Made by a program: the position numbers and the translations under genes
The notes under the pieces: model-generated
Database searches by the model: none
Told to the model about the DNA's origin: nothing
The model's input: only the letters and a program-made list of their open reading frames with translations
Part shown: one piece after another, positions 15,801 through 24,802 of the stretch
Layout of the letters: every line of letters begins with the position of its first letter
Position numbering within the stretch: the stretch's first letter is position 1
From: Microbispora oryzae
GTDB taxonomy: Bacteria > Actinomycetota > Actinomycetes > Streptosporangiales > Streptosporangiaceae
Reading direction: 5' to 3'
DNA length: 64,000 nucleotides
Assembly (NCBI RefSeq): GCF_017896165.1
Contig: NZ_JAFCNB010000001.1
Span: 434,001-498,000 of the forward strand

Positions 15801-18188
15801 ATGGACGATCACCTAACCGGCTGGCTGAGCAGCCTCGACGAGGACAGGCTGGCACGCGTCCTGGCCAACCGGCCGGACGCCATCGCGGCGCCCTGGCCCA
15901 GGCGCCTGGACGCCCTCGCCCAGCGACTCACCGACGACGCCGCCGTCATGCGGGTGATCCGCACCCTCCCCCTCCCTCCGCTCGAACTGCTGCAGGCCTG
16001 CCTGGTCCTCGGCGACCGGCCGAGCGAGGACGAGCTGGCCCGGTTCCTCGGAGTGAGCACGTCGGAGGTGATCCCGTGGCTGGACCGCCTGTACGACCAC
16101 GCGGTCGCCTGGCCGGGCCGGGACGGCCGGATCTCGCTGGCCGGGGCGGTGGCGCGCTGGTGGACGGCCCCCTGCGGCCTGGGCGAGCCGCTCGCCGCGT
16201 ACCTCGAGTCGTGGAAGATGACCACCGAGGCGCTGCGCCGCGTCTGCCGGGTGCTCGGGCTGCCGGCCCAGGGCGGCAGGCGCCAGACGGTCGCCAGGAT
16301 CGGCGCGCTCCTCGGGGACAGCGAGCGGCTCGGCGCTCTCCTTGAGGAGGCCCCCGAGGGCACGATGGAGATGCTCGACGGCTTCGCCTGGGACGGACCG
16401 GTGCGCAGCGTGCACGGCAACCGCTTCGTCGTGACGGGCACGCCCGAGAAGTGGGCCCTCGACCGCGGCCTGCTGTTCCGGACCCAGTGGGACCTGGCGG
16501 AGATGCCGCGCGAGGTGGCGCTGGCCCTGCGCGGCCCCGACTACCGCGCCCCCTTCACGCCGTACCCGCCGGAGACCGCGACCGCCGAGGCCGACGCCGA
16601 GCGGGTCGAACACGAGATGTGCCTGGCCGCGCCGCGCGTGCTCGACCGTGCCACCGCGCTGCTCGAAAACGTCGACAAGACGTCGCTGCCGCTGCTGAAG
16701 AGCGGCGGGGTGGGCGTCCGCGAGGTGCGGCGGCTCGCCCGCGAGACCGGTTGCTCCGAAGGGGAGACGCGGCTGCTCGTGGAGGTGGTCGCGGTCGCGC
16801 GGCTGATCCGGCTGGACGACGACGCGAGCGGGCTGGTGCCGGCCGAGCGGTTCGGCGCCTGGCGGCTGGACGAGCCCGCGGCCCGGCTGTGCGTCCTGCT
16901 GTCCGCCTGGCTGCGGATGGAGCGCTCGTCGCTGCGCCGCGCCGAGGGACGCCCGTCGACGCTCCTCGGCGACGAGCCCGCCGGCGAGACGATCGCCCGG
17001 ATCCGCTGGGCCGTGCTCGCCGCCCTCGCCGACCTCGGCGAGGGCAGGGGCTTCGCCACCGTGCAGGAGCTCGTGCAGCGCGTTCACTGGCGGGCGCCCC
17101 TGCTGGACAAGGAGCTTCTCGCGCAGTGCACGCCGGCGGTCCTGGAGGAGGCCCGCCTGCTCGGGCTGCTCTCCTGCGACGCGCTCACCGGCCTCGGCCG
17201 GGCGCTGGCCGCGCTCGGGCCGGTCGCGGGCGACGAGAGCCAGGCGGGTGTGCCGGAGGTGGAGCACGACCCCGAGCTCGCCAGGTGCGCCACGCGGGCG
17301 TTCGCCAGCGCGCAGCGGACCGCGCTGTTCGGCGCCGACCTCACCGCCGTCGTGACCGGGCCGCCCTCGGTCGACCTCGCCCGGTTGCTCGATCGCGCCG
17401 CCGAGCGCGAGACCCAGGGTGAGGCCTCCGTCTGGCGGTTCAGCCCCGCGAGCGTGCGCAGGGCCCTGGACGCGGGAGACACCGCCGACTCCCTGATCGC
17501 CGACCTGTCCGAGGCGGGGGCCCTCCCGCAGCCGCTGACGTACCTCATCCGCGACGCCGCCCGGCGGCACGGCGAGGTGACGGTCTCGTCTGTGGGCTGC
17601 ATCATCCAGGGATCCGACCCCGCCCTGCTGGCCGAGATCGCCGCCCATCGGCGGCTGTCGCGGCTCGGGCTGCGGCTGCTGGCCCCGACCGTGCTGGCCG
17701 GCGCCGCACCCGCCGGCCCGACGCTGTCCGCGCTGCGCGAGGCCGGATACGCGCCGGTGCCGGTCGACGACACCGGGGAAATCACGGTACGCCGCGAGCC
17801 GCAGGGCGGCCGGCTGATCCTCCTCCCGGGCGGCCGGGTGGCCGAGCTCGAGCCGCCCGCCACGCTGGTCGAGCCGCCGCCCGACCCGCGCGAGCACGCG
17901 AAACGGCTGCTGGTCAGCGGAGCCCCCCTCGCCGAGGGCGGCAGGAGCGGCCAGACATGGGCGGTCATCGGGCGGATGGCGACCCGGCTCCCCGCGGCTC
18001 AGCAGTCCCTGCTCGGCTTCGTGGTCGACCGGGACGTGCGGGCGCTCATCACGCTCCGCGACGGCGTGACGGCCACGATCAGCCACGGCGAGCTGCGCAG
18101 CGGCGTCCTCGACGCGTGGTGCGAGGAGGCCGGCGACTACCTGGAGTTCCCCCTTCACGAGATCGCCTCCGTCATCGCCGCGAGCTGA
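15801..18188 (+). CDS. Helicase-associated (XPB/Ssl2-like C-terminal) domain protein
   Basis: A 795-residue actinobacterial protein of the type annotated as helicase C-terminal or helicase-associated domain-containing. It opens MDDHLTGWLSSLDEDRLARVL and carries repeated winged-helix-like Leu/Ala/Arg-rich blocks. A C-terminal region (about 590-760) includes LTYLIRDAARRHGEVTVSSVGCIIQGSDPALLAEI, the known conserved part of Helicase_C_3-type proteins. No Walker A or DEAD/H motif is present, so it is not itself a helicase. In relatives it is usually encoded next to an XPB-type DNA helicase, but none is within this window. A role in DNA repair complexes is inferred from that habit. Confidence 0.82.
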   Translation: MDDHLTGWLSSLDEDRLARVLANRPDAIAAPWPRRLDALAQRLTDDAAVMRVIRTLPLPPLELLQACLVLGDRPSEDELARFLGVSTSEVIPWLDRLYDHAVAWPGRDGRISLAGAVARWWTAPCGLGEPLAAYLESWKMTTEALRRVCRVLGLPAQGGRRQTVARIGALLGDSERLGALLEEAPEGTMEMLDGFAWDGPVRSVHGNRFVVTGTPEKWALDRGLLFRTQWDLAEMPREVALALRGPDYRAPFTPYPPETATAEADAERVEHEMCLAAPRVLDRATALLENVDKTSLPLLKSGGVGVREVRRLARETGCSEGETRLLVEVVAVARLIRLDDDASGLVPAERFGAWRLDEPAARLCVLLSAWLRMERSSLRRAEGRPSTLLGDEPAGETIARIRWAVLAALADLGEGRGFATVQELVQRVHWRAPLLDKELLAQCTPAVLEEARLLGLLSCDALTGLGRALAALGPVAGDESQAGVPEVEHDPELARCATRAFASAQRTALFGADLTAVVTGPPSVDLARLLDRAAERETQGEASVWRFSPASVRRALDAGDTADSLIADLSEAGALPQPLTYLIRDAARRHGEVTVSSVGCIIQGSDPALLAEIAAHRRLSRLGLRLLAPTVLAGAAPAGPTLSALREAGYAPVPVDDTGEITVRREPQGGRLILLPGGRVAELEPPATLVEPPPDPREHAKRLLVSGAPLAEGGRSGQTWAVIGRMATRLPAAQQSLLGFVVDRDVRALITLRDGVTATISHGELRSGVLDAWCEEAGDYLEFPLHEIASVIAAS

Positions 18189-18259
18189 GATTTCCCGCCG
18201 GGCCGCGCCGTGTCTCCGTAAGATCGCCAGGGGCGGGGGGACGACGGGGGGCCGAGAGC

Positions 18260-19339
18260 GTGACGACGGGGACGGCGGGTACGGCGACCACGGCCACACG
18301 GCGGGCCTCGGGGAGACGGTGGCCGGTGACGGCGCTGGTCTGGACGCTCACGGCGCCCTTCCTTCTGTGGGCGGTCCTCCGGCTGCTCCCCTCCGACGTG
18401 CACTTCCGGTGGGTGCAGCTCGTCGCCTTCACTCCGTGGGTCGCCGCGGCGTCGCCGCTGGGGCCGCTGGCCGCGCTGCTCACCCGGCGGTGGCGGGCGT
18501 TCGTGATCGGGGTGGCGGCGACGACGGCGCTCGCGGCGTGCGTGGTGCCACGCGCCCTGCCCGAGGGACAGCCGGACACCCGCGGACCCGCGCTGCGCGT
18601 GCTGTCGGCCAATCTCCTCCTGGGTTCCGTGCCGCCGCGGGCGCTGCTGGCCCTCGTCCGCGACGTCCGGCCCGACGTGGTCACGCTCCAGGAGTTCACC
18701 CCCGCGCTGGCGCGGGGGCTGCGGGAGGCCGGGATCGCGGGCCTCCTGCCGTACGGCGTCGAACGGCCCGTGGAAGGCAGCGGCGGCTCTGCCGTCCTGT
18801 CCCGGTATCCCGTCCGGCTCGACGCCACCATCGAGTTCGGCGGGTTCCGGCAGACGGGCGCCGTGGTGCGGGTGCCAGGGGCCGGTGACGTCCACGTCGT
18901 CTCCGTGCACCCCTGCGCCCCCAGATATCCCGTGCGGCTGCGGTGCTGGACCGACGGCCTCGCGGCTCTGCCCCGGCCGGACGGGGACACCCGGATCCTG
19001 TCCGGAGACTTCAACGCCACCCTCGACCACGCCGGGCTCCGTGCCCTGCTGAACGCGGGCTACCGGGACGCCGCGGACGCGACCGGTGGCGGGCTCGCGG
19101 GCACCTGGCCGTATCAGCGATGGCGGTTCCTCGGGCTCGACGTCCCCCCGGTGACGATCGACCACGTCCTCGCGAGCCCCGGCGTGGCCGTGCGGTCCTT
19201 CGCGGTCCGCGCGCTGTCCCTCAGCGACCACCGGGCGATCGTCGCCGACCTGACCCTGCCCGCGCGGCGGGCCCAGGTCACGGTGGGGGCGTCAGGTCGC
19301 GGTGCGGTGGCGGAAGACGTGCCGGTACCGCTGGGGTGA
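18260..19339 (+). CDS. Membrane-anchored endonuclease/exonuclease/phosphatase family protein
   Basis: A 359-residue protein. Three N-terminal membrane helices (about 20-110) are followed by an extracytoplasmic endonuclease/exonuclease/phosphatase domain: LRVLSANLLLG, VRPDVVTLQEFTP with the metal-binding Glu, GGSAVLSRYPV, HVVSVHP, ILSGDFNATLDH with the catalytic Asp/Asn, and the terminal LSLSDHRAIVADL with the catalytic Asp-His. All catalytic blocks are intact. Relatives include nucleases and sphingomyelinase-like phosphodiesterases. GTG at 18260 follows a GGGGGG-type site. The last 48 bases overlap the convergent GlxA gene. Confidence 0.88.
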   Translation: MTTGTAGTATTATRRASGRRWPVTALVWTLTAPFLLWAVLRLLPSDVHFRWVQLVAFTPWVAAASPLGPLAALLTRRWRAFVIGVAATTALAACVVPRALPEGQPDTRGPALRVLSANLLLGSVPPRALLALVRDVRPDVVTLQEFTPALARGLREAGIAGLLPYGVERPVEGSGGSAVLSRYPVRLDATIEFGGFRQTGAVVRVPGAGDVHVVSVHPCAPRYPVRLRCWTDGLAALPRPDGDTRILSGDFNATLDHAGLRALLNAGYRDAADATGGGLAGTWPYQRWRFLGLDVPPVTIDHVLASPGVAVRSFAVRALSLSDHRAIVADLTLPARRAQVTVGASGRGAVAEDVPVPLG

Positions 19340-20269
19340 GACGCCGGTGGCGCGGACGAAGTGGTAGCGGAGCGTGGTGGCCGTGCCGAAACCGGCCCGG
19401 CGGCCGACGTCCTCGACGGACGCGTCCGTGGTCTCCAGGAGCTCCTGCGCGAGGCGGATGCGCTGCTGAAGCAGCCATTGCAGCGGAGTGACGCCCATGA
19501 CCTCGCGGAAGCGCCGGGCGAAGGTGCGATCGCTCACATGCGCCGCCCGGGCGAGACGCGAGACGGTGAGCGGCTCGTGCAGGTGATCGCGGGCCCAGTC
19601 GAGCACGGGCGCGAGGGGGTTGTTCTCCGCGGTGTCCGAGATCGGCCGGGTGTACTGCGCCTGGTTGCCCTCCCGGTGGGGCGGCACCACCATGCGGCGG
19701 GCGACCTCGTTGGCGACGGCGGCGCCGTGGTCAAGGCGCACGAGGTGCAGGCAGGCGTCGATGGCCGAGCCGGTCCCGGCCGAGGTGATGATGTCGCCCT
19801 CGTCGATGTAGAGCGGCGCGGGATCGACCTTGACCGCGGGAAACCGGTGCGCGAAGTCGTCGCTGTTGAGCCAGTGTGTGGTGGCGCGCCGGCCGTCCAG
19901 CAGGCCCGCGGCGGCGAGCACGTAGGCGCCCGAACAGATGGACATGACGCGCCCGCCCCGCAGGTGCGCGGCGCGCACCGCGTCGACCAGCTCGGCCGGC
20001 GGGTCGAGCTGGACCGGCCGGGCGACGGCCGCCACCACGACGGTGTCGGCCTCCGCCAGGGCGTCAAGCCCGTACGGCGAGTCGACCCGCAGGCCCGTGG
20101 CGGTGTTCACCGGCCCGGCCGCGCACAGACGCAGCTCGTACCACGGATCGACGAGGTCGCTGCGGTCGACGCCGAAGACCTCGCAGGGAACGGCCAGCTC
20201 GAACACCGGGGCGCCGGCGGTCACCGCGAGACCGATCACATGCCGGTTCATGGCAGGAATTCTACGCAT
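19292..20269 (-). CDS. GlxA family transcriptional regulator
   Basis: A 325-residue regulator with an N-terminal DJ-1/PfpI amidase-like domain (about 7-190) and two C-terminal AraC helix-turn-helix motifs (about 225-320). The domain shows FELAVPCEVFGVDR and ICSGAYVLAAAGLLDGRRATTHW, and the AraC part shows LTVSRLARAAHVSDRTFARRFREVMG and a second HTH at VEDVGRRAGFGTATTLRYHF. The Cys in SICSGAY matches the amidase-like nucleophile position, though the domain is thought to be a ligand sensor. The ATG at 20269 is used, and ATG at 20251 (MNRHVIGL) begins the conserved domain more exactly. It is divergent from the APC permease gene and likely regulates it. Confidence 0.9.
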   Translation of the reverse strand: MRRIPAMNRHVIGLAVTAGAPVFELAVPCEVFGVDRSDLVDPWYELRLCAAGPVNTATGLRVDSPYGLDALAEADTVVVAAVARPVQLDPPAELVDAVRAAHLRGGRVMSICSGAYVLAAAGLLDGRRATTHWLNSDDFAHRFPAVKVDPAPLYIDEGDIITSAGTGSAIDACLHLVRLDHGAAVANEVARRMVVPPHREGNQAQYTRPISDTAENNPLAPVLDWARDHLHEPLTVSRLARAAHVSDRTFARRFREVMGVTPLQWLLQQRIRLAQELLETTDASVEDVGRRAGFGTATTLRYHFVRATGVSPQRYRHVFRHRTAT

Positions 20270-20322
20270 AATGGCGTTTCTGCCGCTGGCTGCTCATGGC
20301 CCACGCCCGGATGCTGAGCTCC

Positions 20323-21645
20323 ATGAGTGACATGACGGGAAAGGGACGGTTGACCGCCGTTCAGGGCACGGCGATGTACGTGGGGGCCGTCCTGGGCACG
20401 GGCGTCATCGCGCTGCCAGCGCTGGCCGCGGAGGCCGCGGGACCGGCCTCGCTGGTGGCATGGCTGGGGCTCGTCGTGCTGTCCGCGCCGCTGGCCGCGA
20501 CGTTCGCCGCGCTCGGCGCCCGATATCCCGACTCCGGAGGCGTGTCCACCTACGCCCGGCTCGCCTTCGGAGAGCGCGCGGCGGCGGTGGTCGGCTGGTG
20601 CTTCTACTTCGCCGTCCCTCCCGGCGCGGCCGCGGCGGCGCTGTTCGGCGGCGCCTACGTCTCGGCCGCGCTCGGCGGCGGGACGGCCACCACGACCGTC
20701 ACGGCGGCGCTCCTCATGGTCGTGGTCACCGCGGCCAACGCCGTGGGCCTGCGCGTGAGCGGCACGTTGCAGCTCGCGCTGGCGGGACTGCTCGTCACGC
20801 TGCTGCTGGTCTCGGTCGGACTCTCGCTGCCGCACGCCCACCTGAGCAACCTGAGCCCGTTCGCCCCCCATGGCTGGACCGCCGTGGGGCCGGCGGCGGC
20901 GCTGCTGGTGTGGAGCTTCGCCGGCTGGGAGGCGATCACCCATCTGGCCGCCGAGTTCCGCCGCCCGGACCGCGACCTGCCCAGGGCCACCGCCGCGGCG
21001 GTGGCGATCGTCGGGGTCCTGTACCTGCTGGTCGCCTTCGCCACCGTCACCGTCCTGGGCACCGGCGCGGCCGGGACCCGCGCGCCGCTCGGCGAACTGA
21101 TGGCCACGGGCCTGGGAGGAGGCGCCCGATGGCCGGCCGCCGGCGCGGCGGTGCTGCTGACCCTCGGCGCCATGAACGCCTACTACGCCGGCGCGGCCAA
21201 GCTCGGCGCGGCCCTCGGCCGCGACGGGGCGCTGCCCGCGTCGCTGAGCCGTGGGAGCACGGCGGGCGACGTGCCGCGGCGCAGCCTGGCGGTCAACTCG
21301 GCCATCTCGTTCGCCGCGCTGGCCGTCGTGGTCGCGACCGGGCTGGGATCCCGCCCGCTGGTGCTGCTCACCACCGGTTCGTTCGTGACCGTGTACGCCG
21401 TCGGCGTCGCGGCGGCCGTCAAACTGCTGCCCAGGCGCGGCGGGAGCCGGATCGCGGCGATGGCCGCCCTCCTCGCGGTGATCGCCCTGCTGCTCATGTC
21501 CGGCGCGTACCTGATCTGGCCGGTGGCGGTGGCGGGGGCCGCGTCGCTCTACCAGCGGCTCAACCGGCGCCGCCGGCGACGGGCCGTCCCGGCCCGCCGG
21601 GTGGGCGATCGCCCTGAAAGCTCCGTCGATACGCCATCGGGGTGA
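20323..21645 (+). CDS. APC family amino acid permease
   Basis: A 440-residue integral membrane transporter with about 12 helices. The first helix region VQGTAMYVGAVLGTGVIALPALA carries the APC glycine-rich unwound segment. WSFAGWEAITHLAAEFRRPDRDLPRA matches the helix 6 to loop region of YjeH-like amino acid exporters and permeases. Starts at 20296, 20311, 20323 and 20332 are all in frame, and 20323 (MSDMTGKG) was chosen as the one next to the first conserved segment. It is divergent from a GlxA regulator gene across about 50-70 bases, which suggests that regulator controls it. Substrate is unknown. The C-terminal Arg-rich tail is cytoplasmic. Confidence 0.88.
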   Translation: MSDMTGKGRLTAVQGTAMYVGAVLGTGVIALPALAAEAAGPASLVAWLGLVVLSAPLAATFAALGARYPDSGGVSTYARLAFGERAAAVVGWCFYFAVPPGAAAAALFGGAYVSAALGGGTATTTVTAALLMVVVTAANAVGLRVSGTLQLALAGLLVTLLLVSVGLSLPHAHLSNLSPFAPHGWTAVGPAAALLVWSFAGWEAITHLAAEFRRPDRDLPRATAAAVAIVGVLYLLVAFATVTVLGTGAAGTRAPLGELMATGLGGGARWPAAGAAVLLTLGAMNAYYAGAAKLGAALGRDGALPASLSRGSTAGDVPRRSLAVNSAISFAALAVVVATGLGSRPLVLLTTGSFVTVYAVGVAAAVKLLPRRGGSRIAAMAALLAVIALLLMSGAYLIWPVAVAGAASLYQRLNRRRRRRAVPARRVGDRPESSVDTPSG

Positions 21646-21890
21646 CACCTGCCGATCTGGTGAAGTGATGACGCAGATTGCCGGCCGAACCCATACCGCA
21701 GAGCCTGCCGATGTGTTCGATCGGCAGATCTGTCGACTCCAGCAGCTCCCGGGCCCGCGCCAGCCGTTGCACGTGCAGCCAGCGCAGCGGGGTGGTGCCG
21801 GTCGCCTCGTGGAACCGGCGGACCAGCGTGCGCGGGCTCAGCCCGGCGAATCGCGCTATCCGCGCCACGGTGAGCGCGCCCAGGTGATGG
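21560..21890 (-). pseudogene. Truncated AraC/GlxA-type regulator (C-terminal half only)
   Basis: The translated minus strand holds a well-preserved double HTH domain: LTVARIARFAGLSPRTLVRRFHE, ATGTTPLRWLHVQRL, and LPIEHIGRLCGMGSAGNLRHHFTRS. The preceding sensor domain is absent. Homology stops near 21890, where it abuts a plus-strand MFS fragment. The gene also runs into the 3' end of the permease gene. The clean sequence suggests a recent loss. It cannot act as a normal regulator. Confidence 0.8.
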
Positions 21891-22069
21891 CCGCCTGCTA
21901 CATCGTCGCGTACGGCGCCATCTCCGTGCCCGCCGTCGCGGCCGGCTTCACCGTGAGCCGCCTCGGCGCGGTCCGCACCTTCCAGGTCCACGGCGCCGGG
22001 ATCGTCGTCGTCTCGCTCGTCACGCTGGTGGTGGCCCGCTCTGCTCGGTCAAGAATGATCTACCTTTAG
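21887..22069 (+). pseudogene. MFS transporter 3' fragment
   Basis: A C-terminal piece of a major facilitator permease: QVMAACYIVAYGAISVPAVAAGF, VSRLGAVRTFQVHG, IVVVSLVTLVVARS, two membrane helices and the short tail before the stop. Nothing of the first ten helices remains. It begins exactly where the oppositely oriented AraC fragment ends. Confidence 0.75.
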
Positions 22070-22336
22070 TTTTGTCCTGGTTGCCCTATTTACTCACTCT
22101 TTCCATATACTCGTGCCCCATATCCCCATCTGGGAAGATTATTCCCGCCATATCGCAAAGCCGTCGTAACCCTTACCCCCAGAGGTGGGCGCCTCCTCCA
22201 CGCGCCCGGACGGCCCGTCCTCCCCCCGGGACGGGCCGTCCGGTGCCCCGGCGCCCCGGAACCCGCCAGCCAGCCGGGAGCCCCCGTGCGACGACGGCCC
22301 GTCCCCCGCGGGCCGCGATCGACCGAAAGGAGCTCC

Positions 22337-23101
22337 ATGCGCAAGAGAGCACGTCAGGCGCTCACCGCGACGGCGGCCGGCACCGTCCTCGTCTGCGCCG
22401 TCACGGCGGCCCACGCGGCCGTGACGGGCGAGACCCCTTCACTTCTCGGGGACGACACCCCCCGCGTCCTGCCGGAGGCCGCCGCCGCCATGGCCGTCGC
22501 CGAAGCGGCTCCCGCCGCCCCACCCTCCGGCCCCACGGCCGGCTCTTCCCTTCGCTCCGCGATCGCCTCCCCCAGCCCCACGGCTTCTGCCCCCAGCCCC
22601 ACGGTCGCCTCTCCCAGCCCCGCAGTTGCCTCTCCCAGCCTCGCGGTCGCCTCTCCCAGTCCCACGGCTTCTGCCCTGCGCGCCATGGCGGCTCCGCCGT
22701 CCAGCGCCCCGGCCGCCTCGCCCGCTCCCAAGCGCCCCGCGCTGCCCGCCGGGGTGGCGACCGCCACCTCCTTCTGGGACGGCCAGACCGCCTCCGGCAG
22801 ACCCATGCGGTACGAGACCGTCGCCAGCCCCTACTGGCCCCTCGGCACCACAGTCAAGATCACCTATCGCGGGCGCAGCGCGAAGGGCGTCGTCGAGGAC
22901 TTCGGCCCGGCGGAGTGGGCGGTCGCCCAGCACGACATCCCGGCGATCCTCGACCTGTCCGAGGAGATGATGGCCGACCTCACCGGCACCCGCTCCGACA
23001 CGGTCCACGTCCGCTTCCAGGTGCTGAAGTGGGGCAAGGGCGGCGTGTACCGGCACTCCGGCACGGGCTACGGTCTCGCGATGGGCAAGGAAAAGGGCTG
23101 A
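22337..23101 (+). CDS. Secreted RlpA-like double-psi beta-barrel protein
   Basis: A 254-residue secreted protein. Signal segment residues 1-28 (MRKRARQALTATAAGTVLVCA). A Ser/Pro/Ala linker follows at about 60-130 with repeated A-S-P-S-P units. A C-terminal RlpA-like barrel (about 140-254) shows TATSFWDGQTASGRPM, LGTTVKITYRGRSAKGVVEDFGPAEW and DLSEEMMADLTG. Barrel proteins of this type bind or cleave peptidoglycan or act as expansin-like modules, and here only the barrel is present. ATG at 22337 follows AAAGGAG. The upstream 267 bases hold a promoter region and no gene. A wall-associated role is inferred. Confidence 0.85.
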   Translation: MRKRARQALTATAAGTVLVCAVTAAHAAVTGETPSLLGDDTPRVLPEAAAAMAVAEAAPAAPPSGPTAGSSLRSAIASPSPTASAPSPTVASPSPAVASPSLAVASPSPTASALRAMAAPPSSAPAASPAPKRPALPAGVATATSFWDGQTASGRPMRYETVASPYWPLGTTVKITYRGRSAKGVVEDFGPAEWAVAQHDIPAILDLSEEMMADLTGTRSDTVHVRFQVLKWGKGGVYRHSGTGYGLAMGKEKG

Positions 23102-23120
23102 CCGGCCCCGCGGACCTCGT

Positions 23121-23136
23121 CCGGCCGCCCGGCCGG
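23121..23136 (+). terminator. Short hairpin after RlpA-like gene
   Basis: CCGGCC / GGCCGG arms with a GCCC loop lie 20 bases after the stop codon. It is small and could be fortuitous in this GC-rich DNA. Confidence 0.35.
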
Positions 23137-23174
23137 GATGACACCCCCCGGTGAGCCGCGCGTAAACTGCCCGC

Positions 23175-23495
23175 GTGCCCGATCCGAAATTCGAGATCCA
23201 GATGCTCCACGACCGCGTGATGGTCAGGGCGGAGCAGGACGCCGAGGAACGCCGCAGCAGCGCGGGCATCGTCATCCCCGCCACGGTGAAAATGGCCAAC
23301 CGGCTGGTGTGGGGCGAGGTGTGTGGCGCGGGCTCCAGCGTGCGGTCGGTGAAGACCGGCGACAAGGTGCTCTTCAACCCCGAGGAGCAGTACGAGGTGG
23401 AGGTCCAGGGTCAGGTCTACCTCGTGATGCGCGAGCGCGACCTGCACGCCGTGGCCACCCAGCAGACCGATCACGGCACCGGCCTCTACCTCTGA
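23175..23495 (+). CDS. GroES-like co-chaperone
   Basis: A 106-residue Cpn10/GroES family protein: MLHDRVMVRAEQDAEERRSSAGIVIPATVKMANRLVWGEV in blocks, then VRSVKTGDKVLFNPEEQYEVEV and VYLVMRERDLHAV. The mobile-loop position RRSSAGIVIP is typical. It stands alone, without groEL, so it is likely the second GroES-like copy seen in many actinobacteria rather than the heat-shock operon member. GTG at 23175 has no obvious ribosome site and may be leaderless. The C-terminal 12 residues are longer and more polar than in GroES. Confidence 0.85.
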   Translation: MPDPKFEIQMLHDRVMVRAEQDAEERRSSAGIVIPATVKMANRLVWGEVCGAGSSVRSVKTGDKVLFNPEEQYEVEVQGQVYLVMRERDLHAVATQQTDHGTGLYL

Positions 23496-23623
23496 CCGAG
23501 TTTGCCGGTGTTCGCCCGCGTTCGACCGCGTTCGCCGTTCATCCGGAGGACACCCCGGCGTGGCCGCGGGTTCTCCGCGCTATCGTGACCAGCCGTACGT
23601 CCCCGCGTTAACGGTGGTGGGTC

Positions 23624-24802
23624 ATGAGCCTTCAGGATGAGTTGGTCGAGCTGCGCAGGGCGCTCCACCGGGAGCCGGAGATCGGCCTCGACCTGCCCCG
23701 CACCCAGGAGAAGGTGCTGGCGGCCCTCGACGGCCTGCCCCTCGAGATCGCCATGGGTGAGCGGTTGTCGTCGGTGACGGCCGTCCTGCGCGGCGGGCGG
23801 CCCGGGCCGGCCGTCCTGCTCCGGGCCGACATGGACGCCCTCCCCGTGCACGAGCGGGCCGACGTGCCGTACCGCTCGCGCTTCGACGGCCGGATGCACG
23901 CCTGCGGCCACGACCTTCACACGGCGATGCTCGTCGGCGCCGCCCGGCTGCTCACGGCCCGGCGGGCGGACCTCGCGGGCGACGTGGTGTTCATGTTCCA
24001 GCCCGGTGAGGAAGACCTCGGCGGTGCCAAGATCATGATCGAGGAGGGGGTGCTCGACGCATCCGGATCCACCCCCGTCGCGGCGTACGGTATGCACGTC
24101 TTCTCCACGACGGTCCCGCGCGGCCTGTTCCTGACCAGGGGCGGGCCGGTGCTCGCGGCGGCCGACACGTTGATCGTGACCGTGCGCGGCCGCGGCGGCC
24201 ACGGGTCCGCGCCGCACCGCGCCCTCGACCCGGTCCCGGCCGCCTGCGAGATCGTGACCGCCCTGCAGACCCACGTGACGCGGACGTTCGACGTCTTCGA
24301 CCCCGTCGTGGTGACCGTGGGCAGCTTCCACGCGGGCACCGCGGACAACGTCATCCCCGACGAGGCCAGGTTCGCGGCCACGGTGCGGACCTTCTCCCCC
24401 GCCTCCCGTGACCGCGTCAAGGACGGCCTCGTACGGCTGGCCCGCGGCATCGGCGAGGCCCACGGGCTGACCGTGGAATGCGAGTTCGGCGTCGGCTACC
24501 CGGTGACCGCGAACGACGGCGGCGAGGCCGACTTCGCCGCCGGGGTCGTGCGCGAGCACCTGGGCGACGACCGGTTCTTCCCGCTGCCCACCCCAGCCAC
24601 CGCGTCCGAGGACTTCTCCTACGTGCTGGAGCGGGTGCCGGGGGCGTTCCTCATCGTGGGCGCCTGCCCGCCCGGCCGTGACCTCGCGACGGCTCCGGCC
24701 AACCACTCGGCGAGCGCCGAGTTCGACGACGCGATCCTGTCCGACGGGGCCGAGGTGTTCACCGAGCTCGCCGTCCGCCGCCTCGCGCTCGCCGGAAACT
24801 GA
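23624..24802 (+). CDS. M20 family metallopeptidase / amidohydrolase
   Basis: A 392-residue zinc-dependent amidohydrolase of the hippurate/N-acyl-amino-acid hydrolase group. LLRADMDALPVHE and MHACGHDLHTAMLVGAARLL contain the metal ligands Asp, His and His. FQPGEEDLGGAKIMIEEG carries the catalytic Glu and another ligand, and PATASEDFSYVLERVPGAF is the C-terminal motif. Dimerisation domain residues lie at about 185-300. The ATG at 23624 follows GGTGGTGGG. Substrate is unknown. The 3' end overlaps the convergent MFS gene by 44 bases. Confidence 0.92.
   Translation: MSLQDELVELRRALHREPEIGLDLPRTQEKVLAALDGLPLEIAMGERLSSVTAVLRGGRPGPAVLLRADMDALPVHERADVPYRSRFDGRMHACGHDLHTAMLVGAARLLTARRADLAGDVVFMFQPGEEDLGGAKIMIEEGVLDASGSTPVAAYGMHVFSTTVPRGLFLTRGGPVLAAADTLIVTVRGRGGHGSAPHRALDPVPAACEIVTALQTHVTRTFDVFDPVVVTVGSFHAGTADNVIPDEARFAATVRTFSPASRDRVKDGLVRLARGIGEAHGLTVECEFGVGYPVTANDGGEADFAAGVVREHLGDDRFFPLPTPATASEDFSYVLERVPGAFLIVGACPPGRDLATAPANHSASAEFDDAILSDGAEVFTELAVRRLALAGN

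Noticed and set aside
15813-18299. Long minus-strand frame opposite the helicase-associated gene
   Set aside because: Low-complexity antisense shadow. The sense product is conserved.
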